DNA of 58,098 nucleotides from positions 1 through 58,098 of the forward strand of contig CACZUS010000008.1 in the NCBI GenBank assembly GCA_902784425.1, written 5' to 3'. This DNA comes from an uncultured Bacteroidales bacterium (GTDB taxonomy: Bacteria; Bacteroidota; Bacteroidia; Bacteroidales; Paludibacteraceae). This document shows positions 16,861-25,800 of this stretch, piece after piece (position 1 is the stretch's first letter; each line of letters begins with the position of its first letter). A model generated the notes under the pieces. The model did not search any database. It had not been told where the DNA came from and saw nothing but the letters and a program-made list of their open reading frames with translations. A program made the translations under genes and the position numbers.

Positions 16861-17409
16861 ATGAGACAAAAGATATCTTCATTTTTGTTGAGATTGATGG
16901 GATGGAAATATGAGCTATCTGTGGAGCTCCCCGAAAAGGCAATCTTTTGTGTTGCGCCTCATACAAGCAATTGGGATTTGTTGATGGGCGAATTGCTTTA
17001 TTTTGCTGTGGGAGGGAAGCACAAGGTCTCTTTCCTAATAAAAAAAGAATGGTTCTTTTTTCCGTTGAATTATTTGTTCAAAATGATAGGAGGTGTCCCT
17101 GTTGATCGTCAGAAACGCACCTCTATGGTGGAACAGATGGCAAATGAGTTTCAGAAGAGAGACCAATTCTGTTTGGCTATTACGCCAGAGGCAACGAGAA
17201 AAGCCAATCCTGATTGGAAACGAGGTTTTTATTATATCGCTTTGTCTGCAAAGGTTCCTGTCCTTTTAGTTTATCTTGATTATTCGGAAAAGAAGGCTGG
17301 GGTAGAGCGAACACTTGAGTTGACGGGTGATGAGGAGACTGATATCCAGACTGTAAAACAATATTATTCATCCTTTAAGGGTAAATACCCTGAAAATTTC
17401 GCTATTTAG
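16861..17409 (+). CDS. 1-acyl-glycerol-3-phosphate acyltransferase family protein
   Basis: 182 residues, short for the PlsC family. It keeps block I HTSNWD (HX4D, H34/D39) and TPEATRKANPDWKRGFYYIA, the block III equivalent with Glu followed by the family's positively charged stretch. No strong membrane helix beyond a hydrophobic patch. Members transfer acyl groups to phospholipid precursors or lipid A-like acceptors. The nitrilase gene begins one base after its stop, so the two are translationally coupled. Confidence 0.87.
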   Translation: MRQKISSFLLRLMGWKYELSVELPEKAIFCVAPHTSNWDLLMGELLYFAVGGKHKVSFLIKKEWFFFPLNYLFKMIGGVPVDRQKRTSMVEQMANEFQKRDQFCLAITPEATRKANPDWKRGFYYIALSAKVPVLLVYLDYSEKKAGVERTLELTGDEETDIQTVKQYYSSFKGKYPENFAI

Positions 17410-17410
17410 T

Positions 17411-18181
17411 ATGCGAATCGCATTGTTTCAGATGAATGTCCGTTGGGGTGATGTGAAAGCTAATATGCAATCGCTTCATACATGGATAATGGAGCATTTC
17501 TTGGAGACAGATTTATTAGTCGTGCCAGAGATGTTCACAACTGGATTTTGTGTTGATTCGTCATCGCTAGCAGAAACAGAAGATGGTCCAACCCTTACTC
17601 AGATTCGGGAGTGGAGCCAGACGTATCATATTGCTATTACGGGAAGTTTGATGATACGAGAGCATGACACTAATTATAATCGTGCTTTTTTCTTCACCCC
17701 AGATGGTCAATCATTTTATTATGATAAAAGACATCTGTTTCAAATGGGAAGTGAAGGCCGCTATTTCACCAAAGGCGAAAAACGAGTGATTGTGCCTTAT
17801 ATGGGGTGGAATATTTTGTTGCAGATTTGTTACGATTTGCGATTCCCTGTTTTTTCCAGAGTGCGGAATAATGATTACGATTTAGCCATCTATATGGCAT
17901 GTTGGCCGACTGCCCGTATTGGCGCATGGAAAACGTTGTTGCCAGCACGTGCTATTGAAAACGAAGCGTTTGTGTGTGGTGTCAATGCGGTGGGTGTTGA
18001 TTCTGAAGGTAGAGCTCAGGGAGGCAATTCCATGCTTTTGGATATGAAAGGGCATCCACTTCTGCTATTATCTGACCAAGAAGAGAATTCTGCTATAATA
18101 GATATTCAAATAGATGAATTACAGGCGTTTAGGAGTAAATTTCCAGTATGGAAAGATGCTGATAATTTTGAATGCCTATAA
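17411..18181 (+). CDS. Carbon-nitrogen hydrolase (nitrilase superfamily, YafV/omega-amidase-like)
   Basis: 256 residues with the complete Glu-Lys-Cys triad: E40 in VVPEMFTTGF, K106 in YYDKRHLFQMG and C140 in LLQICYDLRFPVF. FTTGF and KRHLF match the omega-amidase/YafV branch, which removes ammonia from alpha-ketoglutaramate-type products. Cytosolic. Coupled to the acyltransferase by a one-base gap; no obvious pathway link, so probably a house-cleaning enzyme. Followed by a terminator at 18306. Confidence 0.9.
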   Translation: MRIALFQMNVRWGDVKANMQSLHTWIMEHFLETDLLVVPEMFTTGFCVDSSSLAETEDGPTLTQIREWSQTYHIAITGSLMIREHDTNYNRAFFFTPDGQSFYYDKRHLFQMGSEGRYFTKGEKRVIVPYMGWNILLQICYDLRFPVFSRVRNNDYDLAIYMACWPTARIGAWKTLLPARAIENEAFVCGVNAVGVDSEGRAQGGNSMLLDMKGHPLLLLSDQEENSAIIDIQIDELQAFRSKFPVWKDADNFECL

Positions 18182-18305
18182 AAAAATGCATCGTTGAGAA
18201 ATTTTTTTTGGAATTTTTGTGTGAAAATTAACAAAAAAAATGGATATTTGCGGTGAAAACAAAACGTTTAGATTTTTTTTAAGTTAGGTTTAGGTTAAAT
18301 TGATT

Positions 18306-18337
18306 AAGGGAAGCTGTGGAGCTTCCCTTGGTTTTTT
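18306..18337 (+). terminator. Terminator of the acyltransferase-nitrilase operon
   Basis: Perfect 10-bp stem AAGGGAAGCT/AGCTTCCCTT, 4-nt loop, then GGTTTTTT. Confidence 0.85.
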
Positions 18338-18339
18338 AG

Positions 18340-18437
18340 TATGGGCGAATAGCATTCGCCTGTGTTGGGTGCACGCACTAACGTGAGAATGTTGGAGAAG
18401 AGAGGCGAATGCTATTTGCCCATACAAGGGTGCGTGC
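18340..18437. repeat. REP-type inverted pair (REPIN-like) with extra pseudoknot pairing
   Basis: Two 21-nt arms, 18340-18360 and 18404-18424, are inverted copies with a single mismatch. Each arm contains its own small palindrome (GGCGAAT-AGC-ATTCGCC and the partner GGCGAAT-GCT-ATTTGCC), the defining layout of a REP doublet. In addition GCACGCAC in the loop (18371-18378) is complementary to GTGCGTGC just outside (18430-18437), which would form an H-type pseudoknot. The whole 18182-18918 gap is otherwise AT-rich and non-coding apart from the items listed separately. No RAYT transposase gene is in the window. Confidence 0.7.
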
Positions 18438-18519
18438 GGAATGATTGATTGATGCGAAAGAGTGGGTGAATAGGTCATTGAGTAGATGCTAAGTATCCGC
18501 AAGGGAAGAGAGCGGAAGA

Positions 18520-18542
18520 GATCATGATTTTTCGTCATGATC
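18520..18542. repeat. Small inverted repeat
   Basis: Perfect 8-bp arms GATCATGA/TCATGATC around TTTTTCG. Not followed by a T run in plus orientation, so not a terminator for the upstream operon. It may be the outer boundary of the repeat-rich insert. Confidence 0.5.
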
Positions 18543-18627
18543 ATGCATTTGTAAAGGCCGCCACCTTAGCCGCCATTCTTGTGAAGATGCCTGAAGTTTT
18601 CTTCGCATAGTTTCGAATCATCATAAG

Positions 18628-18798
18628 ATGGTCGTTCAGTTGGGAAAATATTACGACTTAAAAGACCCGTATGGAGATTATTACACCCGTAGGTATTTGG
18701 CGTTTCTCTCTTCTAATGACATAAATTCATATTGGTTTAGTTCTAGATATAAAATTTATGCAGAAAAGGATGGCTTATTTCTTTTCGGTTATAAATAG
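18628..18798 (+). CDS. Possible 56-residue ORF or gene remnant
   Basis: Open frame from ATG 18628 to TAG 18798. The product is rich in Tyr/Phe/Trp/Arg and charged residues (starts MVVQLGKYYDLKDPYGDYY), unlike a random AT-rich frame. No promoter match and no family recognised; the preceding frame is open only back to a TGA near 18592. It could be the C-terminal remnant of a larger gene carried with the neighbouring repeats. Confidence 0.3.
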   Translation: MVVQLGKYYDLKDPYGDYYTRRYLAFLSSNDINSYWFSSRYKIYAEKDGLFLFGYK

Positions 18799-18884
18799 GT
18801 AATATATAAACACATATACTCAATTAGAATATAAAAAGAAAGATTGTAATAGAGGGCATGTGTTTATCCAATTGAAAAATTATG

Positions 18885-18892
18885 TACCTTTG
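18885..18892 (+). promoter_or_regulatory. -7 box for panB
   Basis: TACCTTTG fits TANNTTTG, 26 nt before the ATG at 18919. The -33 region (TGTTT near 18861) is weak. Confidence 0.5.
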
Positions 18893-18918
18893 TATGGTTA
18901 TTTTAAAAAATATTAGAA

Positions 18919-19734
18919 ATGTCTGTACATACTGAAATTAAGAAAGTAACAACGAGTGTTCTTCGTAAAATGAAGACACAAGGAGAGAAGATTTCTATGT
19001 TGACTTCATACGACTTCTCTATGGCCTCTATCGTTGATAAGGCAGGTGTTGATGTTATTTTGGTGGGTGATTCTGCTGCAAACGTTATGGCAGGTTATCC
19101 GACCACTTTGTTGATCACGTTGGATCAGATGATTTATCATGCTCAGTGTGTTGTGCGTGCTGTTAGCCGTGCCCATGTAGTGGTGGACATGCCTTTCGGT
19201 TATTATGAATCGTCTGAAGCGGATGCTGTGCGTTCGGCTGCTCGCATCATGAAGGAATCGGGCGCTGATTCTCTTAAAATTGAGGGTGGTGAAGAGGTTT
19301 TGCCATGCATTCAAAAGATTATTAATGCGGGTATCCCTGTTATGGGACACCTCGGTTTGATGCCTCAGTCGGTCAATCAATATGGATCATACGCATTGCG
19401 TGCAAATAATGAATCGGAGGCTAAGAAATTGATTGAAGATGCTAAAAAATTAGAAGCGGCAGGTTGCTATGCTCTTGTCTTGGAGAAAATTCCGGCAGAA
19501 TTGGCAAAGAAAGTAACAGAATCAATCTCTATCCCTACGATTGGTATTGGCGCAGGTGGCGCTACTGACGGTCAGGTGTTGGTGGTGCATGATATGTTGG
19601 GTATCAACAAAGGCTTCGCCCCTAAGTTCCTTCGTCGTTATGCTAACTTGGCAGACGAGATGACGGAGGCTATTCAACATTATATTTCTGATGTGCAATC
19701 AGGCGATTTTCCTAATGAAAATGAGCAGTACTGA
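18919..19734 (+). CDS. panB: 3-methyl-2-oxobutanoate hydroxymethyltransferase
   Basis: First committed enzyme of pantothenate/CoA synthesis: transfers a hydroxymethyl group from methylene-THF to ketoisovalerate to give ketopantoate. 271 residues, normal length. Signatures: MLTSYDFSMASIVDKAGVDVILVGDSAANV (from about 27), MPFGYYESS, KIEGGEE, GHLGLMPQSVNQYG, LVLEKIPAELA and the metal/active-site region IPTIGIGAGGATDGQVLVVHDMLG. The rest of the pantothenate pathway is not in the window. Single-gene unit with its own promoter box and strong terminator. Confidence 0.97.
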   Translation: MSVHTEIKKVTTSVLRKMKTQGEKISMLTSYDFSMASIVDKAGVDVILVGDSAANVMAGYPTTLLITLDQMIYHAQCVVRAVSRAHVVVDMPFGYYESSEADAVRSAARIMKESGADSLKIEGGEEVLPCIQKIINAGIPVMGHLGLMPQSVNQYGSYALRANNESEAKKLIEDAKKLEAAGCYALVLEKIPAELAKKVTESISIPTIGIGAGGATDGQVLVVHDMLGINKGFAPKFLRRYANLADEMTEAIQHYISDVQSGDFPNENEQY

Positions 19735-19770
19735 TTGAATACGAATTTTTTTTCAACATGTGACAATATA

Positions 19771-19800
19771 AAAGCCCTTGCTTTTGGCAAGGGCTTTTTT
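19771..19800 (+). terminator. Terminator of panB
   Basis: Perfect 10-bp stem AAGCCCTTGC/GCAAGGGCTT, 5-nt loop, then T run. It also lies downstream of the minus-strand gene ending at 19823 and may serve both. Confidence 0.85.
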
Positions 19801-19822
19801 CAATTGTTGTTATGTGAGTCCA

Positions 19823-20641
19823 TTACTTAATCATCCAAAAGAGAACCTCTCCAATACTGTTCTCTTCAATATCTTTATCTGTATGCGTGGAGTTGAGTGT
19901 CTTTTTCTCTTTGTCAAAGTAGAATAAGGCGGTGTCTCCAGCTTTTAATGCCTCTTTCGATTTGGCTGAGTATACGTCGTTATTGATAACGAGTATCGGA
20001 TTGTTACCGGTCAATGTGATATTCTCTGAATTGTTGATTCTCAACAGAACACTCTCCGCCAAACTGCTTATATAGATGGTGCTGATGTATTCATGATTGG
20101 CTGACGAACATATGTATTCCTCATTATGTTTAATGGCAACGCTTTGAAAAGCGTGCTCAGGTCGTGTTGAGGCTTCCTTCTCGAAGTGATATTCTGTTTT
20201 GATTTTTTTGCCTTTCTCGTTCACACTACAGATGCTTAGTATCATACTGGTGCGATTGTTGAAAGTGACACACGCTTTATGACAAGGAAAACTGTCGAGT
20301 TGATTCATCAAAATGGTATCTCCATCTGTCACGTAGTTACTTTTGTATTTTACAATGTAGTTGTCACTTTCTTTGTATTCGATTCTGTATGAACTGTTGT
20401 TTGTAAAGGTGAATGGAATATTGAGCCATTCCCCTTCTTTGCGCGAGGCTACCTCATCGTACATCCATGTGGAGCCAGAGCGAAGTTCCAACTCTACACA
20501 CTTCTTCGAAATCCATGTTCCGGGAAGATTGTCGTGAATCTCTAGTTTCTCTTCGGGTTCATCTTTGCATGAGAAGAAGAGTAATGATAATAAGGAGAAT
20601 GCAAAAGCCCCTTTTATATAATTAAATACCGTATGTTTCAT
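19823..20641 (-). CDS. Unknown lipoprotein
   Basis: 272 residues. Lipoprotein signal MKHTVFNYIKGAFAFSLLSLLFFSC followed by Lys-Asp-Glu. The mature part begins NLPGTWISKKCVELELRSG, resembling lipocalin-like lipoproteins, then has many Ser/Thr-rich beta segments (SILRINNSENITLTG-like). I do not recognise a specific family. It is 137 bp downstream of the DUF481-like gene on the same strand; both may be envelope proteins in one unit with tsaD. Confidence 0.75.
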   Translation of the reverse strand: MKHTVFNYIKGAFAFSLLSLLFFSCKDEPEEKLEIHDNLPGTWISKKCVELELRSGSTWMYDEVASRKEGEWLNIPFTFTNNSSYRIEYKESDNYIVKYKSNYVTDGDTILMNQLDSFPCHKACVTFNNRTSMILSICSVNEKGKKIKTEYHFEKEASTRPEHAFQSVAIKHNEEYICSSANHEYISTIYISSLAESVLLRINNSENITLTGNNPILVINNDVYSAKSKEALKAGDTALFYFDKEKKTLNSTHTDKDIEENSIGEVLFWMIK

Positions 20642-20778
20642 ATCCGTTCTGGTTTAAATTTATATTACATCTCATGTATCCTTATGGAATCAATTTCTTT
20701 GCGTCTAGTGCGAATATAAGAAAAATGTTTTGAATTGACAATTATTTTTGAAAAATGTTGTCTGACAAAATTGTGTCC

Positions 20779-21537
20779 TTAGAATTTCACGGTAAGAGAA
20801 AATTCTGTGGAGAAATCGTCTTTCTTGTATTCTTCGGAAGGCACTTTGTTACGCCGTTCGTAATCAAAATTGACATCGAAGAAGAAATGAGTGCTGATTT
20901 TACATTCAAAAACGAATTGACTTAAAATGTGGTAGTCGCTGATGTCGAAGATACTTGGCTGGTAGAAACACAAAGCTTTGATGGTCAGTGCTTCGCCTAT
21001 TTTTTGACGCATCTTCGGACGAATAGAGATTCTATAGTTGATATTGTCAAGTTCTTTCTCGTTTGTGGTGTATTCAGCCTGATCGAAGACGAATGCGGCA
21101 CTGATGGAGTAGTTGCAGATCTTTTCTTTTTCGTAAATTTTAAATTTGCCTCCGGTTAGTGCACAGATTTGATATTCGTATCCTTTGTGTCTATTTGCGA
21201 AGTACTCCACTGCGATGAAAGGAGACCAGGTGTTGTGTTGAAACCAATCGACTTTGACAGCAGCCTCGATACCATTGTTCGTTTCATCGCCGTTTTCTTT
21301 GCGTAACACATACTTACACAGAGAATTAAATGATAGAATGCTGTCGTCCCTTTCTACCTGCACTTTTGATTTCAAACCAAAGTTTCTTACGTTTCCTTCG
21401 TTGTATTCTCCTCCCAATGAGGCGGAAAAATTCCATTTCTTAGCCTCTTTTGTTGGCTCTTCTGCCCATAGTTGTGTGAAATTTAAAAACAGAGAGATGA
21501 AAAAGACAATGACAATGTATATCTGATTCTTATGCAT
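20779..21537 (-). CDS. DUF481-like outer-membrane beta-barrel protein
   Basis: 252 residues with a signal peptide (MHKNQIYIVIVFFISLFLNFTQLWA). The mature chain is a run of amphipathic strands, opening WNFSASLGGEYNEGNVRNFGLKSKVQVERDD, the pattern of YdiY/DUF481 salt-induced outer-membrane proteins, and ending FSTEFSLTVKF with a terminal Phe as barrels do. Role in the outer membrane is not known. It starts 41 bp after tsaD's stop and is probably cotranscribed with it. Confidence 0.75.
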   Translation of the reverse strand: MHKNQIYIVIVFFISLFLNFTQLWAEEPTKEAKKWNFSASLGGEYNEGNVRNFGLKSKVQVERDDSILSFNSLCKYVLRKENGDETNNGIEAAVKVDWFQHNTWSPFIAVEYFANRHKGYEYQICALTGGKFKIYEKEKICNYSISAAFVFDQAEYTTNEKELDNINYRISIRPKMRQKIGEALTIKALCFYQPSIFDISDYHILSQFVFECKISTHFFFDVNFDYERRNKVPSEEYKKDDFSTEFSLTVKF

Positions 21538-21578
21538 ATTGTTTGAAAATATTGGCGGATTCTATTAATTCGTTTCAC

Positions 21579-22604
21579 TTATACCTCGACACGAGAAAAT
21601 GGAGGAAGTGAAATGTCGCAGAACTCCTGATCCAAGTATTTGAAATAGCCAGCTATCGCCACCATGGCACCATTGTCTGTGGTGTAGGAGAATTTCGGTA
21701 TGTGGATGGTCCACTTGTATCTTTGGGCATGGTCTTCGAATGCTGCTCGTAGAGCAGAATTGGCGGAGACACCACCTGCGACTGCCACTTGCTTGATTCC
21801 CAAATCTTTAACGGCTTTGCGAAGTTTGGTCATAAGAATATCGATGACCGTATGTTGAAGAGAGGCACACAAGTCGTTTTTGTTCTCCTCTATGAAATTA
21901 GGATTTTTCTTTAATTCATCTCTCAACAAGTAGAGAAAGGATGTTTTTAATCCGCTGAAACTATAGTCGTAGTTGGGAATTTGGGGTTTGCATAGCTGAA
22001 ATGCGTTTTCATTGCCTTCTTTGGCAAGACGGTCGATAACAGGTCCGCCAGGGTAGGGTAGTCCCATGACTTTAGCACATTTGTCGAATGCTTCACCAGC
22101 TGCGTCGTCGATGGTTTGTCCGATGATTTCCATGTCTCGTGGACTTTTTACTAGTACAATTTGAGAGTTGCCACCAGAGACTAGTAGGCAGAGAAATGGA
22201 AATTTAGGCGTCTCCTTTTCCTCACCTTTGGTTTGTATGAAGTGAGCAAGAATATGCGCATGAAGGTGGTTTACTTCGATTAATGGAATGTTTAACGATA
22301 GAGACAATCCTTTAGCAAAGGAAGTACCGACTAATAGAGAACCCATAAGTCCGGGGCCGCGGGTGAAAGCAATGGCAGAAAGTTCTTCTTTACCTATGCC
22401 AGATTGTTTGATGGCCTCGTGAACGACGGGAATGATGTTCTGTTGATGTGCACGAGAAGCAAGCTCTGGCACTACACCTCCGTATGCTTCATGAACTTTT
22501 TGACTGGCGATGACATTGGATAAAAGATATCCATCGCTTAAGACTGCTGCAGAGGTATCATCACATGAAGATTCAATCGCTAAAATATTAACTGGTTTCC
22601 CCAT
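21579..22604 (-). CDS. tsaD: tRNA N6-threonylcarbamoyladenosine transferase TsaD
   Basis: Universal tRNA-modifying ATPase that transfers threonylcarbamoyl to A37 of ANN-decoding tRNAs, with TsaB/TsaE/TsaC. 341 residues. Signatures: ILAIESSCDDTSAAVL at the N-terminus, metal-binding His pair in EVNHLHAHILAH (H113/H117), CLLVSGGNSQIVLV, TIDDAAGEAFDKCAK, YPGGPVIDRLA and VAGGVSANSALR. Divergent from tamB across about 200 bp. Confidence 0.97.
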   Translation of the reverse strand: MGKPVNILAIESSCDDTSAAVLSDGYLLSNVIASQKVHEAYGGVVPELASRAHQQNIIPVVHEAIKQSGIGKEELSAIAFTRGPGLMGSLLVGTSFAKGLSLSLNIPLIEVNHLHAHILAHFIQTKGEEKETPKFPFLCLLVSGGNSQIVLVKSPRDMEIIGQTIDDAAGEAFDKCAKVMGLPYPGGPVIDRLAKEGNENAFQLCKPQIPNYDYSFSGLKTSFLYLLRDELKKNPNFIEENKNDLCASLQHTVIDILMTKLRKAVKDLGIKQVAVAGGVSANSALRAAFEDHAQRYKWTIHIPKFSYTTDNGAMVAIAGYFKYLDQEFCDISLPPFSRVEV

Positions 22605-22629
22605 ATCGTTAAAAATTTTTAAACGATTG

Positions 22630-22690
22630 CAAAATTACAAAAAACGGGGAATAAAAGCATCGAATCTCTGAAAACTATTTTTTATTTTTG
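22630..22690. promoter_or_regulatory. Divergent -7 boxes of tsaD and tamB
   Basis: Minus-strand TAATTTTG (22630-22637) lies 26 nt before tsaD; plus-strand TATTTTTG (22683-22690) lies upstream of tamB. The -33 elements are not clear. Confidence 0.45.
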
Positions 22691-22808
22691 TATCTTGAAT
22701 TGTGGAAAATTGTAGAGAAATTCCATATTGTGTAAAACTTGTGCTTTGTCGGGAAATGGGAAAGCCATATAATATGCTTGAGATATAAAACGATTTACCT
22801 ACATATTA

Positions 22809-25800
22809 TTGGCCATAGTGGGCGTGATTTTTGCATTCCTGCTTTTTGGATATGTTGCATTGCAAAATAAAAAGATGCAACAATCGGTTGTTTCTGCCGT
22901 TACCAATAGTCTTTCTCATCAGGTGGGTAGTCGCGTTTCGATCGATGAAATAGAGTGGAATTTCCCCAATAGCTTTGTCTTGAAAAATGTCTATATTGAG
23001 GATTTGAATCAAGATACGATGCTTTTTATGGATCGTACGAAAGTCACAATCAATTTGTGGAGACTTCTTTCCTCTCAGATTTCTTTTCGAACGGTTCAGT
23101 TCTCTGGATTGGAAGCCAATCTCTCTGTGGATTCTATGCAGGTGCCCAATTTCCAGTTTTTCGTGGACGCGTTCCGCCCTGATAATAATGATACATTGTC
23201 ATTCAAGTGGTCGATGGATATTGAGTCTTTCGCCTTCAATGATTGTAGAATAGCATATAAAAATCCTTATAAAAATCAAATGATCGGGCGTTTGAATCCG
23301 AATGATTTGTATGTCTACGAAATCAATGGATGCCTTTATGTCAATGCCTTTCAAGAACGAGAATTGTCTTTTTCGATGGATAATATATCGTTTAAAGAAC
23401 AATCTGGCTTTGAAGTGGATAACATATCTGCTAAAATAAAATCAGACAATGATATTATTGAGGTGAAGAACTTTTTGCTGAAGACTCCTAAAAGTCAGTT
23501 GGATATTGATAATTTCACTGTCTATCATGACCATATGAAAGCGTTTAAAGATCCGATTCATATGTTGAGAGGGGAATTGTCCATTGCTCGTTCCACCATA
23601 CATCCTTCTGATTTCTCAGCTCTCAAACCATCTTTGGAAACTTTACAGCAACAGTTGCAGATTGAAGGTGACTTTTATGGCTACCTTTCACATTTGCAAA
23701 TGGATAATTTGTCTATCCGATATGGTACTGCCTCTTGTGTGTCGGGAAACCTCCTGATGAGTGATTTCTTTCCGAATTCGCAGGATGTGAAATTGAATGG
23801 TACATTGGAACAAATATCCTCTAATTCAACTGAATTAAAAGAAATCCTCCGAATTGCATTGGATCGAGATATTCAATTGCCTTCCGCCTTGGATTCTGTG
23901 GGAACCTTTGCTTATCGGGGTACGTTGATAGGTGATTTGTCAAACATGAAAACGGAAGGGATGATAACCTCCAATTTGGGCTTTATCAATACCTCCGTTA
24001 CGGTTAGTTCTCCTGATTTATTACTCAATTCGTATAAGATTGTTGGAAATATAAATACTACAGACTGCCATCTTAATAAAATTTTCGGTGCATCATCTAA
24101 ATTGGGCAATCTTGCTTTTAAAATGAATGTTACATTGGACAAATTGTCGGATAGAAATTTCATTCTGGATGCGGATGGCTCCATCGATTCTATTTATTAC
24201 AAAAACTATTGTTATCAAAATGTTAGTTTGAAGGGTAAGTTTGACAACAATGGTTTTGATGGAAAGGTGATTATGAGCGACAAAAATGCAGAGTTGAGTT
24301 TCTTAGGCAAATCGGATTTGCGGAAGGAAAAACCATTGTTCCATTTTGTCTCTAATGTAAATGACATTGATCTGGTGAAAACGCATCTGTTGGAAAATGC
24401 GGAAGACGCTCATGTCTCTTTTAATGTGGAGACTAATTTTGTGGGGAAAAATTTGGATGACCTGGAAGGATCTTTTTCAATGGATAATGTTGTGCTGACA
24501 CAGGATGACAAGGAATTGAGTCTTAGTAATTTCAGCCTTTCTGCATCTACCCTTCCTAACAATGAAAAGAAATTGTCCGTCTATTCCGATTATCTGAATG
24601 GCTCTCTGTCTGGCTCCTATTCTTTTTCTTCTTTATATGCGCTATTGTACAATGTGGCTCAGAAATATCTTCCAGCCATCTTAAAGGATGAAAAACCAAT
24701 AGTAAAAAAAGAGGGGAGAAGTAATCGGTTTACTTTCGATTTTACGGTAGAAAATTTGGAGCCGATTCATGATGTATATCCTATGCCAGTGGTCAATGTA
24801 GAAGAGGCTCGAATCAGTGGTTTCTTAAATGAGGAAAAAGAAAAATTCCGCTTTCGCTTGGATGCACCTAAATTACGTAAGAAAGAGTCGTATCTGAATG
24901 ATTGTGTGTTGCTATGTGAAAATCCGTATGACCAGTTGAAACTGTTATGCAGAACGACTTATTTGCCTAAAAATAAAATGCGTAATCCTTACTATCTCTC
25001 TCTTAATACGAATGCGAAGGAGAATAAGGTCAATGTGAACTTTAATTTCAGTAATTCCGTAGAGGAAACCTATAGTGGTAATGTTGAGTTGAATGCTGAT
25101 TTTAAGGATTATGTGAAAGGAGAGGGCTTGACAGCAGATTTCCATATAAGTCCATCAAAGATTATTTTAAATGATACAATATGGAAAATAAAAGACAGTA
25201 AAATTTACTTGGATAAGAAATGGGTGAAAGTGGATAGCTTCTTGTTTGAACATGGTTCCCAATTCTTGTGTGTTAACGGTGTTAATTCTTCTTTGATGTC
25301 TGATAGTATCAATATCCATTTTAGCGATTTGTACTTAGGTTACATCAGTGATATCATTGCCAATAAGGATATTTCATTTAATGGAGTGACTGCAGGTGAT
25401 GTCTATTTGTTTAAACTGTTTAATCTTCCTTGTTTTAAAGGCGACTTGTATGTTTACGATGGCGCATTGAATGATTGTTTGTTAGGTGATTTGTCGGTTA
25501 AATCATCGTGGAAAGAAAAAGAAAAATGTATTGATTTCTATGTGGATCTTCTTTCTATGATTGAAGGGAAACAAGACTTGTCGAAGTCAACGTTGCATGG
25601 AGGTGTTTTCTTAGGCAATGATTCGTTGTTTATAGGGGGGCATTTGAAAGATGTGGATTTGAAGTTCCTACGTAAGTATTTGAATAATGTGTTGCAGAAT
25701 AATACTGGAACGGCAACTGGTGATTTGAAGGCGTATGGTAAGTTTGGTAATATAGGATTGGATGGAACTTTGTTCGTGAAGAATATGGCGTTTAATGTGG

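Noticed and set aside
18182-18305. Repeated TTAGGT-type pattern after the nitrilase gene
   Set aside because: AT-rich low-complexity DNA without inverted or tandem order that holds beyond two units.
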